A stretch of 64,000 nucleotides of DNA. It comes from Cinnamomum chago. Its lineage: Eukaryota; Streptophyta; Magnoliopsida; Laurales; Lauraceae. The position numbers and the translations under genes were made by a program. Below, one piece after another: positions 1 to 11,575 of the stretch (positions within the stretch are counted from its first letter, which is position 1; the number at the start of each line of letters is the position of its first letter). The stretch covers positions 66,779,501 through 66,843,500 of the forward strand of contig CP142451.1 in assembly GCA_038049695.1 (NCBI GenBank). The letters are read 5' to 3'. The notes under the pieces were generated by a model. The model was not told the DNA's origin. It saw only the letters and a program-made list of their open reading frames with translations, and did no database searches.

Positions 1-1056
1 TTGAGGGGCACGGGCCCCTAGTCATTCAAGACTTGCGGGAACTGACGGAACGAGATTCCGACTCCCGGTTTGATCGTACAGTTGAAATGTAGGTTTAAGT
101 TAGAACGTTAACTTAAAACTTAGAAAACGAGCATCCGAACGACCAAACTGAGCAAACGGTGTCCGTTGCTAGTGAAACTCGACGGGCATGGGCCCCTAGT
201 CATTCAAGACTTGCAGGAACTAACGGAACGAGCTTCCGACTCCCAGAATGATCGTACAGTTGAAACGTAGGTTTAAGTTAAAACGTTAACTTAAAACTTA
301 GAAAACAAGCCTCCGGGCGCCCAGAATGAGCAAACGGGTTCCGTTGCTCGTGAAACTTGACTGGCACGGGCCCCTACTCATTCAAGACTTGTAGGAACTG
401 ACGGAACGAGATTCCGACTTCCAGAATGATCGTACAGTTGAAACGTAGGTTTAAGTTAGATCCTTAACTTAAAACTTAGAAAACAAGCATCCGAGCGACC
501 AAAATGAGCAAACGGTGTCCGTTGCTCGTGATACTTGATGGGCACGGGCCCCTAGTCATTCCTGACTTGCAAGAACTGACGGAACGAGATTCCGACTCTC
601 GGTTTGATCGTACAGTTGAAACGTAGGTTTAAGTTAGAACGTAAACTTAAAACTTAGAAAACGAGCCTCCGGTCGACCAAACTGAGCAAACGGTGTCCGT
701 TGCTCGTGAAACTTGACGGGCACGGGCCCCTAGTCATTCCTGACTTGCAGGAACTGACGGAACGAGATTCCGACTCCCGGTTTGATCGTACAGTTGAAAA
801 GTAGGTTTGAGTTAGAACGTTAACTTAAAACTTAGAAAACGAGCATCCGGACGCCCAAAATGAGCAAACGGGGTCTGTTGCTCGTGAAATTTGAGGGGCA
901 CGGGCCCCTAGTCATTCCTGACTTGGCGGAACTGACGGAACGAGATTCCGACTCCCGGTTTGATCGTACAGTTGAAACGTAGGTTTGAGTTAGAACGTAA
1001 ACTTAAAACTTAGAAAACGAGCATCCGGGTGACCAAACTGAGCAAACGGTGTCCAT
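1..1056. repeat. 178-bp tandem repeat array (first block)
   Basis: Six consecutive monomers are visible. The shared core CGGGCCCCTAGTCATT (variants at some copies) recurs at 11, 189, 367, 545, 723 and 901, an exact 178-bp step each time. Other constant parts are GGAACTGACGGAACGAG, GATCGTACAGTTGAAA and TTAACTTAAAACTTAGAAAA. Copies differ by a few bases each. The period is not a multiple of three, so the array is not a coding repeat. It is cut at about 1056 by a solo LTR and resumes at 3280. Confidence 0.93.
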
Positions 1057-1946
1057 TGTAAGTCCATGGGGATCCGAACCCTAGAGGGGGGTGAATAGGG
1101 TGAGCTTCAATTATGACCAATTTTAATCAATTTTAACTTCTTTAAAACAAACTAGTCACATGTGATGATTTATCATACAAGATGCGGAAGCTAACAAAAG
1201 AATCACCACAAAGCAATCACCATCACACAAGGATTTATAGTGGTTCGGCCTCAATGCCTACATCCACTACCGGCTTGTGATCCAACACCCCACCGGATTT
1301 CCACTATTTATGCTTTTCAATAGGCTAAGCAATAACCTTTACAATATGCTTTCCAAGGCTAAGCAATAACCTTACATTGATGTTTTTCAAGGCTTAACAT
1401 CAACCTATACATTGATGTTTTTCAAGGCTTAACATCAACCTATACAATATGCTTTTATAGGCTAAGCAATAACCTCTTCAACCACAAGGTTGGTTATCTC
1501 TCTAATTTAGTGTCTTTAATACACTTGATGGAAATAGGCGGATATGGAAGTGTAAAACAAATACACACTCACACTATGAATGCAAAGATGAAAGTATATG
1601 AAGTGTGTGTGTGTGGTCCTCAATCATTTAGAAAATGAAAGCTCATAAATGTATGCCTAAGGCTTTTGAAAGTTTTAGCTCAAAAACATTTATGATTGAG
1701 GAAGTAATGCAATCACATGTTAAAAGTAACAACTTGTTAATGATATCAAAGTTACACAAGTTGTATGAAATGGATTAGCTCTAAACATGTGATGCATAGG
1801 GATGTCAATCAAATCAACATGAAGCTCAAAACATAAAAATAGATTTGATTGAAATTAGGGGACAAATCATATGTAATTATAAATACAACTTGAAAGTGAT
1901 TTACCAATCAAAGTAAGGCAAGTTGTGAAACTTTAAAACAATAATA

Positions 1947-2550
1947 CACATATGATTTGTAATGTTGTTGAATCCAAAACATAAGATACATTTGAGAGAG
2001 ATTTTCTTATGATGGAAAACAACACCCAAAGATTCAACAAAGTATATGAATCATGTTACATTTTTCATTAACATGATCTACTTAGATTTACCAAAGATAA
2101 AGTACTACTTTGATGAATCAATGGTGATGTATCCAAAACAATAGATCTATTCAAAATATAGAATATGCTAAGGATACAACAAATCATAGATTAACATGTT
2201 ACAAAGATTTACCAATGATAAAACAAACATGTAAACATATGATTTGTAAAGAAGTTGAATCCAAAACATAAGTTAGTTTTGAAAGAGATGTTCTTATGAT
2301 GGAAAACAACAACAAACGATTCAACCAAGTATAGGAATCATGTTACATATGATTTACCAAGTTTCTTTCATTAACATGATCTACTTAGATTTACCAAAGT
2401 TAAGTACTACTTGGATTGAATCATATGGTGTTGTATCCAAAACAATAAATCAACTCAAAACATAACACATGTTAAGGACACAACACAAACATAGTTTAAC
2501 ATGCTAGAAATGATTTACCAAAAATAAAACAAAAGCATGAAAACATATGA
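1947..2550. repeat. Tandem duplication of about 290 bp within the solo LTR
   Basis: The phrase CATATGATTTGTAA...GTTGAATCCAAAACATAAG begins near 1950 and again near 2238, followed in both copies by GATGGAAAACAACA, TTAACATGATCTACTTAGATTTACCAA and TATCCAAAACAATA. A third start (AACATATGATT) appears near 2540. The copies differ at many sites, so the duplication is not recent. Confidence 0.75.
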
Positions 2551-2744
2551 TTAAGGAAGGAAGAGCCTACTTGGTGGTTTAACTTCATTAATCCAAGCTT
2601 TAGCTTTCCTAATCATCCCCTTCATCCCTTGGTTCTTTTCCCTTTTGATATGCCTCAAATCCTCTCAAGGAGGGGTTAAAAATTCCCAACTTTTGGCAAG
2701 GGAAAGAACTCATATTTATAGCAAAAAGTTGCCAACGGCTAGTC

Positions 2745-2886
2745 CTCGGTCGACCGGCAAAGAGGTCTCGGTCGACCGGGAAGGCACAACGGTCAGATTT
2801 CTGACCGTTGGAGGTTTCAGTTCAGAAACTGCAGGTTTTACCTCCAGATGTCTCGGTCGACCGAGACCTGCCTCTCGGTCGACCGG
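2745..2886. repeat. Cluster of GGTCGACC palindromes
   Basis: GGTCGACC occurs at 2748-2755, 2770-2777, 2855-2862 and 2877-2884. The third is part of a perfect 16-bp palindrome, TCTCGGTCGACCGAGA (2851-2866). The cluster lies about 25 bp upstream of the minus-strand TATA-like sequence of the surrounding LTR. Confidence 0.9.
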
Positions 2887-3279
2887 CGACACTGCCGGGA
2901 CAGCCTCCCTTTGACAAAAAATGCAACTTTTGCATATTTGAAGGTTTTTCTATGGGGGACCTTTTGGCCACTAAATCAAGCTTGAAAAACATGTTTTAAA
3001 GATTCTAATGGTTTTTAAAACATGAACATAAAAAGCCTAAAACGATTCAAAACTTTTAAAACAAAGGCTTGCTTGATTTCTTGAAAACTCTTTTCTAAAA
3101 CAAATGCATCCAAGTTTTAAAAACAAATCATGCAAAAATCAATACTTTTATAAATCTTAAAAACAATGCATGAATAAAACAAGATTTCAAGTTTATTTAA
3201 AACCAATGCAAGTGTGTAAATCAAATGATGCTTGAATGATAATGCATCCATCAAATTGCAATCTAGAAAATTCCTAACA

Positions 3280-3560
3280 TCCATTGCTCGTGAAACTTGA
3301 CGGGCACGGGCCACTAGTCATTCTTGACTTGCTGGAACTGATGGAACGAGATTCCGACTCTCGGTTTCATCGTACAGTTGAAACATAGGTTTAAGTTAGA
3401 ACGTTAACTTAAAACTTAGAAAACGAGCCTCCGGCGTCCAAAATGAGCAAACAGTGTTCCTTGCTCTTGAAACTTGACGGGCACGGGCCCTTAGTCATTC
3501 GTGACTTACAGGAACTGACGGAACGAGATTCCGACTCCAGGATTGATGTTAATGTTGAAA
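3280..3560. repeat. 178-bp tandem repeat array (second block)
   Basis: The array resumes after the solo LTR with cores at 3307 and 3484 (177-bp step). It fades at about 3550-3560 into AT-rich sequence leading to the subterminal motifs of the CACTA element. Monomers here are more diverged than in the first block, as expected at the edge of an array. Confidence 0.85.
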
Positions 3561-3891
3561 CGTAAGTTAAAATTTTAATTTTAATTCTTAATTTTTTATA
3601 TTTAGTATAAATTGCCAATTTTTATACTTATCTTTTAATATTTATTTTTCTTTTTCTGTTCAGGTTTGAGAGCATCGGATATACCACGGCACCCGGCAAC
3701 CCGGCAAATTTTTTTTTTCTTTTTCCTGTAAATGTAATGGATATATTTTATTGAAACTTTTGTAATGTTTTGAATGAACATAATATAAGACTTTCTTTTT
3801 TTATTTGTGATTTTAATTGATGGTAGTAGTTGTATATATTTAGGTTTTGTTATTTGTAATTTTAATTGATGGCATGATTTGTATATACTCA

Positions 3892-3916
3892 GGTACAGGT
3901 ACAGGTACAGGTACAA
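3892..3916. repeat. CAGGTA hexamer microsatellite
   Basis: About four head-to-tail copies of CAGGTA in the AT-rich part of the CACTA element. No function is suggested. Confidence 0.8.
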
Positions 3917-3969
3917 AAACAAGGAAATAATTTGAGAAAATAAAAAGATTTTGTTAAAAAAAAAATAAC

Positions 3970-4325
3970 CTTTAGCGGCCGCCAGTGGCGGTCGCTAAAA
4001 GAGCCATTGGCGGTCGCTAATAGCATCAAAAATAAAAAAAAAATTAAAAAAAAAAAAAAACAATGTATTAGCGGCCGCCAGAGGAGTATTAGCGACCGCT
4101 AATACTAAAAAAAATTTAAAAAAAAATAAAAATTCAAAAAAAAGGGGGCATTAGCGACCGCTGTATAAGTATTAGGCGGTCGCTAAAAGTCAAAATGTTG
4201 TTTTTTTTAATTTTTTAATACTTTTAGCGACGAGCTTTTCGCGGCCGTCGAGAGGCGGTCGCTAAAGACTGTTAGCGACCGCCAATATACTTTTAGCGAC
4301 GGCAAGTGGCGGCCGCTAAAAGTCA
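3970..4325. repeat. CACTA subterminal repeat region
   Basis: About ten copies of a 10-12 bp motif close to TTAGCGACCGCC occur in both orientations, often as facing pairs (for example TTAGCGGCCGCC and GGCGGTCGCTAA around 3975-3998). They are separated by A/T-rich spacers. This layout is typical of transposase-binding subterminal repeats in CACTA elements; the binding itself is inferred. Confidence 0.85.
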
Positions 4326-4339
4326 ATTTTCTACTAGTG

Positions 4340-4667
4340 CTTATGAATGGACTCGGTCCCGTTTCCCACAAAATTCAAGCATCCTACTCTCCAAACATAT
4401 ATGGGGAAAGGTTCAGCCAGACAGCACGTCATTCACTTCAAGATCCTGACGGGAGCTATCGCAGATCAAGATGCCCTCAAGATCCGTCTCTTTGCAAGTA
4501 CCCTAAAAAGTACGGCCTTCAATTGGTACTCCACTCTGCCAAAGGACTCCATCCAAAATTGGGCCATGCTGGAGACACGCTTCCTCACCCACTTCAAAGG
4601 TGAAGATCACCCTATTACTATGGCGCAGCTCTGCAGCCTAAAATAGGGAGAGAATGAGTCAATTTAC
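4340..4667 (+). pseudogene. Tat-type Ty3/Gypsy gag, left-hand fragment
   Basis: Translated segments show a retrotransposon gag pattern, including KFKHPTLQTYMGK, ALKIRLFASTLKSTAFNWY and MLETRFLTHFKGED, of the type seen in Tat/Ogre-like Gypsy elements. The left end abuts the CACTA terminus. The right end is the insertion point of a Copia element with TSD TTTAC/CTTAC. Further gag sequence of the same type lies on the far side of that insertion at 24982. It is part of a fossil element. Confidence 0.8.
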
Positions 4668-4817
4668 TATTAGTTTTATGGTCTCAATACCAAGGGTATA
4701 TGATGTAATAAATTGATTAATTTCTTTACTTATCAAAACAATCATGATTTCCTTTCATGAGGTGAATGGTGTTTAATTATATACTTGCACATAACCAATA
4801 CGAATGACGTAATGACT
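4668..4817 (+). other. Copia A, recognisable 5' LTR portion
   Basis: This stretch matches the first 150 bp of the 3' LTR at 23220 (shared text includes TATGGTCTCAATACCAAGGG and ATTGATTAATTTCTTTACTT). The following sequence does not match the 3' LTR. Confidence 0.85.
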
Positions 4818-5655
4818 CGATCGACCTGGTGACTTGCAGGTCGGTCGACCAAGCCCTCTGGCCGGTCGACTGAGCCTACTGCACACAGCATGTTGCAGAA
4901 ACTGTTTTTTTTTTTTTTTTCAGTTTCGGGTCTTCTCTTACATCCTATTTTTTCAACATTATTTTGCAGCCTGTTTTTGTGATTTGTATGGTTGCATGAG
5001 ATACTAACTTGCATGTGATAATGTCCTCTCCATATGGCCCACAAGTCTTTTACTTTCTTTTTATGGTTATTGGTTTATTTGAGGCTGAGTGTAAAGGGCA
5101 TATGGTTTCCTTGGTTTCCCATGAAAGGGCAAGGCATGGTGAATTTCCCTATAGCCCTTTTATTTCCATGTTTAGATTACCATGTAAGTCTCATAATTGA
5201 GGCATAGGAATTTATGTAATTTTTCTAAATTTGTAAATTCTGGCGATGTCCGAGACGAGGAAGGAAAGCAAAGTTGGACTCCTAATCAAAGAGTTTGAAG
5301 ATTACCAAAAGCCTTTTGGTGATGCCCAAAGAGTTTGAGGAATCCCAAAGTTTTGGAAAGTCTAGAAGTCCAAGAAGTCTATTCCGCTTGGGCCATGTGG
5401 AGGAGAGGACTAGTTTCTAATTTTAGCACTTTCTATTTATGGATGAATGCTTAATTTAGAATGTTTTCAAATCTGATCCAAACATAGCAAGTTACCAAAA
5501 TTGGTCAAATCAAATTAATTTTTGGAAAGAGTTCTAATTAGAGTTGATGGGCCCATGAGATGGATCCATTGGTAACACTAATTTAGAAACTGGACTTTCC
5601 TTAAAATAACTTGACTTGGAACCAATCATTGATCATATCATGAGATGATTTGATG

Positions 5656-5691
<36 letters not shown>

Positions 5692-6288
5692 GGCCCTAAT
5701 ACCTTACAAGGAAATCCTCAATTCTAAAATATTAAGTGGGAGCAAGGCATTTATGTTTAAAAATCCCCATGGTTTTCCACCATATGTCCATTGTAAGGAA
5801 AGTATTAGCCTCGCGCCATCTTGAGAATGACTGTTCCCCACGGAAGGCTTTTACTTGTCTGGCTACTAGATATGGATCTCCTATGGATAGTGTTGGTGAG
5901 ACGAGGCGGGGGCCCACTCCCCAAGGAGGAGCTGCTCGCAACGGTTGTCATGCAATGCTAGTTGGTGGGTCACACTTAACTAAAATAATGATGTAGTATC
6001 CCCAAGGATTTGCCTCATTTATTTTAGAAACCGAAGCTAATCGGGAGTCATTCATTATTTGATATGAGATACCTAGATAATAATGAATGAAGGGGATCAT
6101 GAAAAGTTAGTCGTAATCCTAATTTTGACCAACTTTGATCCGTACCAATCTAGGTGGTATTCGCACTCCCTAAGGAGGCATACCCCGTGGATTGGGATTC
6201 CGATGTATTCTGAATTTAGTGGTTATGAGGATTCCATATAAATTTGGTAGAATACTAAACCCTAATGTCATTTAAATTCATTAATTGA
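4818..6288. other. Unassigned leader upstream of Copia A gag
   Basis: There is no convincing coding sequence and no recognisable tRNA primer-binding site. It holds TCGA-centred palindromes (CGATCGACC near 4817, GGTCGACC at 4843-4850, GGTCGAC at 4864-4870), a T tract near 4902-4920 and an (AT)n run at 5659-5688. It may be the genuine long leader of the element or sequence from another element; I cannot decide. Confidence 0.5.
5659..5688. repeat. (AT)n microsatellite
   Basis: About 15 dinucleotide units in the leader of Copia A. Confidence 0.9.
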
Positions 6289-7190
6289 ATGTATGGTTAT
6301 GTGATACAGTATTTCAAGCATGAATTCAAATACTTTCAATCCACTTGCGACATCCTCAACCAGAATAAGTTGGTGGGATCCAACTATGTAGACTGGAAAC
6401 AGAACCTGCATATAGTCCTACCAGCTTCAGGATATAAATATGTCCTTACCAAACCCCCCTTTGATGAGCCATTGCCGGAAGTATCATAGGAAGAAAATGA
6501 ACTTTACACCAGGTGGGCCAAAGACGATGAGATGGCCAGATGTTACATACAGGCATCCATGTCTAGTATTTCGCAACACCAACATCAATCCTTTAAGACT
6601 GCATATGATATTATATCAAACTTAAAGGAGATGTTTGCGGAACAAGGCAGGCCTGCTAGACAGGCTGCTATGAGGGTGCTTATAAGCACCAAGATGGCTG
6701 AAGGCACACCAGTACATGACCACATGTTGAAAATGATGGACTCATTGAATGAGTTAGATGTACTGGGGGCTGCGATTGATGCAGAATCGCAGATTGACAT
6801 AATCCTTGAGTCACTACCAGAGTCATTCAACAATTTCAAAGTCAGCTATAATATGAATAAGATGAATTTGACTGTAGCTGAGCTTTCTAGCCAGCTGGTG
6901 GTGACTGAAGGGATTATGAAGAAGAAGCCAACTGCCCTGATGACAAAAAAGTCATTTGCCAAGTCCAAACCGAAAGGCAAAGGGTGGAAAGGCAAGAAGA
7001 AGTCAGTTCCAAAGGGTCCTAAGGTGGAGAATGGTCCTAATGGTGGTGTTGGCAAGGCTAAGGGGTCGGGGACAAAAGGAACGTGTTTCCATTGTGGTAT
7101 GACAGGACATTGGAAAAGGAATTGTCCAGATTATCTGTCTAAGAAGAAGACCTCAGGTATGATTGAGTCACTTGTTTCTGAAGTTAGTTT
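6289..7190 (+). pseudogene. Copia A gag region
   Basis: The Gag capsid-like part is recognised by NKLVGSNYVDWKQNL, EMARCYIQASMSS, LKEMFAEQGRPARQAAMR and LPESFNNFKVSYNMNK. A basic K/G-rich stretch and one CCHC zinc knuckle (CFHCGMTGHWKRNC, about 7084-7125) follow, as in nucleocapsid domains that bind genomic RNA. It leads directly into the protease. Fossil. Confidence 0.88.
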
Positions 7191-7199
7191 TGCAATTGA

Positions 7200-7560
7200 T
7201 ACTTCAGAATCTTGGTGTGTGGACTCCGGGGCAACTAATCACATATGTAATTCGTTGCAGGGGTTCCGGGAAACCAGGGGACTCAGTGACGGTGAAATCA
7301 TTGTCAACCTAGGATCTGATGCTAAGGCGGATGTGGTCTCAGTAGGAGTTATTACTTTATGCTTTCAAGATAATAAGTTGGTTTTGTCAGACACTCTATA
7401 TGTACCGTCTTTAAGACGGAATTTAATTTCAGTTTCTAGTTTGGTGAATAAAAGTTATTCTATTACTTTTGGTACTGAAGTTGTCATAAAGAGGAACGGT
7501 ACTTTTATATGTTCTGGCAAGGTAACCAATGGGCTTTATCTGTTAACTCCCACAATGTAT
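7200..7560 (+). pseudogene. Copia A protease region
   Basis: The aspartic protease is recognised by the active-site block WCVDSGATNHICNS and the downstream LYVPSLRRNLISVSSL, typical of Copia proteases that cleave the polyprotein. It lies between the zinc knuckle and the integrase, as expected. Fossil. Confidence 0.88.
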
Positions 7561-7599
7561 GAGATACATAATACCGAAATAATTAATAGACTATCATTA

Positions 7600-8480
7600 A
7601 AGAAAAGGTCACCTTCATCAAATCGAACAAAACTTTGGCACTTGAGGCTAGGTCATATAAACCTAAATAGGATTGACAAGCTAGTGAAAGATGGTATCTT
7701 GCCTTCATTGGTTGTATAACCAATGCCTGTCTATGAGTCCTGTCTGGAAGGCAAAATGACCAAAAGACCATTTTCATGCAAGGGCAATAGGGCCAGAGAT
7801 TTATTGGAATTAGTGCATACTGATGTGTGTAGACCCATTAATGTCAGGGTCAGAGGAGGATACGAATATTTCATCACTTTCATAGATGATTATTCAAGAT
7901 ATGGATACATATACCTTATGCACCGCAAGTCCGAGGCTTTTGAAAAGTTCAAAGAGTTTCGAGCAGAAGTGGAAAAACAATTAGGTAAAAGTATCAAGAC
8001 TCTTCGATCAGATCGAGGAGGGGAATATCTGTCTGGAGATTTTATGGCACACTTATCAGAAAATGAGATTCTATCCTAGTTGTCTGCTCCTGGTATGCCT
8101 CAACAGAATGGATTAGCGGAAAGAAGGAACCGGACTCTTTTAGATATGATTAGGTCTATGTTGAGTTTCTCAGGAATACCTTTATCCTTTTGGGGACATG
8201 CCTTGGATACTGCGATGTACATACTAAACCTCGTACCATCTAAGTCTGTACCTAAGACTCCCCGGGAGTTATGGTCTGGGCGAAAGCCTAGTCTACAACA
8301 TTTACACATTTGGGGTTGTCCAGCACACGTGCTAAAGGTAAAGACGGATAAGTTGGAAATGAAGTCGGAAGTATGCACGTTTGTAGGATATCCTAAAGGA
8401 ACTAAAGGTTGGTTATTCTATAATCCCAGAGAGCAGAAAGTGCTGGTAAGCACCAATGTGGTTTTTCTGGAGGAAGATTA
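7600..8480 (+). pseudogene. Copia A integrase region
   Basis: The pre-integrase zinc-binding block starts with LWHLRLGHINLNRIDKLV. The catalytic core follows: FITFIDDYSRYGYIYLM, SDRGGEYLSGDF and [15 protein letters not shown], covering the usual D, D and E positions. Downstream are GCPAHVLK and [11 protein letters not shown], which are typical of Copia integrase C-termini. Fossil. Confidence 0.9.
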
Positions 8481-8739
8481 TATGATGGACCGAAAATCTT
8501 TAGAAAAGGTGATCTTGGAAGAGATTCAAGAACAATCAATTCCAAATCCAAATATAACCGAACTTGAGGAAGAACCACCCCTACCAGACCCAGTAGTTAC
8601 ATCAGTGCCTCGTCGTAGTGGGAGAATAATCAGGTCCCCTGATAGGTTCTCTTTCTTGGGAGAGTCTTACGAGGCAATCCAGGAAGAACTGGAACAAGAT
8701 CCCTGTAACTATGATGAAGCAATTAATGACATAGATTCG

Positions 8740-9222
8740 GTACATTGGCAAGATGCTATGAAAGCTGAGATGGAGTCTATGTACTCTAATCAGGTCTGGA
8801 CACTTGTGGACTTGCCTGTCAATATCAAACCTATTGGGTACAAGTGGGTCTACAAGAGAAAGAGGACCGGATGGAAGAGTTGAGACCTTTAAGGCCAGGC
8901 TTGTTGCGAAAGGGTATACTAAAAAAGAGGGTATCGATTATGAGGAAACCTTCTCGCCGGTAGCCATGCTCAAGTCCATCCGGATACTCTTATCCATAGT
9001 GGCTCATCTCAATTACGAGATTTGGAAAATGGATGTCAATACGGCGTTTCTCAACGGCCATCTTGAGGAAGACATCTATATGATGCAGCCAGACAGTTTT
9101 ATAGCAAGTAACCAAAAGCCAAGATTTTGCAAGCTGCAGAAGTCCATTTATGGACTGAAGCAGGCATCCAAAAGCTAGAACATCCGTTTTGACCGGGCAA
9201 TCAAATCATTTGGTTTTAGTCA
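8740..9222 (+). pseudogene. Copia A reverse transcriptase, first part
   Basis: RT blocks are visible: [24 protein letters not shown], then VNTAFLNGHLEEDIYM and KSIYGLKQASK. The stretch is cut by the Del/Tekay insertion, whose TSD AGTCA occupies 9218-9222. Fossil. Confidence 0.88.
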
Positions 9223-10486
9223 TGTAAGACCCCGACCCGAGAGAACTTGATTAGTACTCATTAAGTTGTGTGTTAGTTCTAAGCTTAATTAGTGATTTTG
9301 GCTAAGTTGGGTTTGGAATAGCTTTTGAAATAGTCTTTGGGGAATTTTGATTGTCTTGTGTTAGTGGGACCCTTTGGGGGTTCCTTTTTATGACCTTGCA
9401 TGCACTTGAAGATTAATTGAAGATTTTTCATTCATTGTTTTAATCTCATCTTATTGGTATTGTTAACCCCTACAACTTTTATGTTGATCTCGTCCCCGTT
9501 CGAGATCCCGAAACCCGATTTCATAGCCTTGAGGGCAAAACAGTCATTGTGCACAAAATCTGTACTCAAAACTTGATATTCCCGAAACCCGCGAAACATA
9601 TACTTTTTGAAAACTAGATATTTCCACGATCACTTTTCTCTTCTTCGTCGAATTCATTAGAAGCCCCGAAAGCCATGAATCCAGCCCAATTAGATTTCTA
9701 GTGGTGGAGCCCACTCCCCATTTGTGTATAAGGAAACCATTTCCCCTTCCATTTCCTTTTTCCAGCACAAGAGAGTGAATCTGGGGTTTTCCATTGCCTT
9801 CTTCTCGCTCTTGCTTCCATCACCAAACTCACCACCAACCTTACATAAATTGAGAGGAGGAGATCATCACCTTCTTCATCATCACCATAGCTCTCTATTG
9901 GTACCATTGCTAGAGCAAAACCCTCCATTACAAGACTCCTTTTGAGCTCACCTTGTCCATTAGAGGACCTTACAAGTAAGTAACCCTTCTCTTCTTCTAG
10001 AATTGTGTTCTCCTAGCTTAAGGGAATCTCCATCTTTGTTATTGAAGCTTCTTTCTTCCTATTCTATGTTTTGACTCTTTAGGGTTTTATTTTGGGATTT
10101 TCCTTATAGCTTGGACCTTTGATTTAAAGGACTTGTTAGAGCTTGATTTGCTTACTAGAGACCAAGGCAAGTGGATGAATGTTTTTTTTTCCTAAGCTTC
10201 CTTTGACTTTGGATATTTTCCATTAATGCATAGTTATTGCTTTGTTTTGAAATGAATGCTCATGATAGGGTATTAATGGTACATTTATGGTACATTTATG
10301 GTCCAAGAGATGTGTTGGTTCATAGCATTTAATTCCTCTTGTTTTGTCTCAAATATACATCTTATGTGAAATGGTTTCCTTCTTTATTTCCTTGTGATTG
10401 GATGTGATATGGATGGAGGAGAATCGGATGGATGTGGTGAAAGATTTGATGTTATTTGAATGGAGTTTTAGACTCCTCATCTGATG

Positions 10487-10494
10487 TATAAAAG
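10487..10494 (+). promoter_or_regulatory. Probable TATA box of the element C 5' LTR
   Basis: TATAAAAG occurs in the middle of the LTR and is conserved in the 3' LTR at 18536-18543. The palindrome cluster starts about 75 bp downstream, so it would lie in the transcribed leader if this TATA is used. The start site itself is not visible. Confidence 0.5.
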
Positions 10495-10567
10495 TGGCTA
10501 AAAAGGGATTGTAGAAGGAAGAGATAGAGAGGAGCTGAACTGGTCCGGAATCAGTTTCTGGACGGCT

Positions 10568-10836
10568 CGCTCGAGCGAACATGACACTTCGCTCGAGCGA
10601 CCTGTCTAGAGAAGGGTTCAGAGCATTCCATTAGCTTGGTCGCTCAAGCGTACCCTTGGTCGCTCGAGCGGACATCCCAGAACCTGTTCCAGAGAGTTGT
10701 TCGTTCGAACGCACTATAAACTTCGCTCGACCCAATGAGTTCGTTCGAGCGACCTCAACTTCACTCGAGCGAACCCACCCAGACAGTCGTTCCAAAGAGC
10801 TACTCGCTCGAGCGAACTCTCCAGTCCGCTCGAGCG
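10568..10836. repeat. CGCTCGAGCG palindrome cluster, 5' LTR of element C
   Basis: Perfect CGCTCGAGCG occurs at 10568-10577, 10590-10599, 10661-10670, 10805-10814 and 10827-10836. Near copies lie at 10641-10650, 10742-10751 and 10762-10771, and GTTCGAAC at 10703-10710. Spacing is 20-70 bp. The same cluster is in the 3' LTR. Confidence 0.93.
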
Positions 10837-11575
10837 TTGAGCCTTGTGGGTCAAGGCTATGTTTGGGACCACGTTTAACTATTTCAACGTATTGGGACTA
10901 TTCTTTGGGAACCCCTCTATGTCAAGGAAATTTGCTAAGCAATGTATGAGGCCATTCGTGAAAGAAACCATATCACGAAGATGTCATTTGAGGTTTTGAA
11001 AATTCGGAGTGCATAAGGAGTCCGGAATGTCCCCAAACTCAAAGAGTACTAGATTGTTAGTAGACTGACATACGAAGCCCCTATTCACTTCAAATAGAGA
11101 TTTTACCCGAAATGTCAATTGTTTACTGTACTTTATCGATCCCGAGATTTATACTACGTGCCTTATTTTCCCGAAAGCATTGAATTACACTTGATATAGC
11201 TACTTGTCTTGAAGTGCATTGCACCACATGAAATGATAGTGTGCCCTTGAGCACCCTCGTCTTGCCCGTGTATTTATTGTACTTGATTAATTGCATATGT
11301 CTCAATTGTATTTGACCTATGAGTCGGCACCACTAAGCTTGGATAACCCTGTTGGTCTGATCCACCGACTTGGAGATCCCCCTCTTATCCCTCCAGCTGC
11401 AGTTTGGATCCCGCTACCCGGTTATTACCGTGGTCTTGTCCCGATGCCGCAGATTGCTACTATGGTCCCCGATGCCCGGCTTGCTACCGTGGTCATATAT
11501 AGTATATGTATATGTATTTATAAGATCCACTGTTTCTCCTCACCTCGAGTGACTGAGATCAGTGCCTAGTTATTG

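Larger units (their letters stand above)
1057..3279 (-). mobile_element. Solo LTR, probably Copia type, in the 178-bp array
   Basis: The insertion is bounded by the 5-bp TSD TCCAT (1052-1056 and 3280-3284) and has TG...CA ends. On the minus strand it starts TGTTAGGAATTTTC and near its 3' end carries CTATTCACCCCCCTCTAG (about 1082-1099), a hallmark of many plant Copia LTRs. A TATA-like TATAAATATG lies on the minus strand at about 2711-2720, with four GGTCGACC palindromes just upstream (2748-2884). A block of about 290 bp is repeated in tandem (about 1947-2235 and 2236-2540). There is no coding capacity, consistent with loss of the internal region by LTR-LTR recombination. Copia rather than Gypsy is inferred from the ends only. 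Confidence 0.8.
1..4339 (+). mobile_element. CACTA (En/Spm) DNA transposon, right-hand part
   Basis: The right terminus reads CTACTAGTG at 4331-4339, the reverse complement of a CACTAGTAG terminal inverted repeat. Inside it (about 3970-4325) is a dense set of subterminal motifs of the type TTAGCGGCCGCC / GGCGGTCGCTAA in both orientations, as in CACTA elements where transposase binds. A splice-acceptor-like TTTCTGTTCAG ending at 3663 may mark a last exon, but no transposase is recognisable. A 178-bp tandem array fills 1-1056 and 3280-3560. The left end lies outside the window, so the total length and the 3-bp TSD cannot be checked. The element abuts gag-like coding sequence of a Tat-type element at 4340, so it probably inserted there. 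That the array belongs to the CACTA rather than being a separate satellite is inferred from the continuity of 3287-4339. Confidence 0.72.

Noticed and set aside
1-1056. CRISPR-like array
   Set aside because: Whole 178-bp monomers repeat head to tail without unique spacers, and the sequence is clearly a plant nuclear genome.
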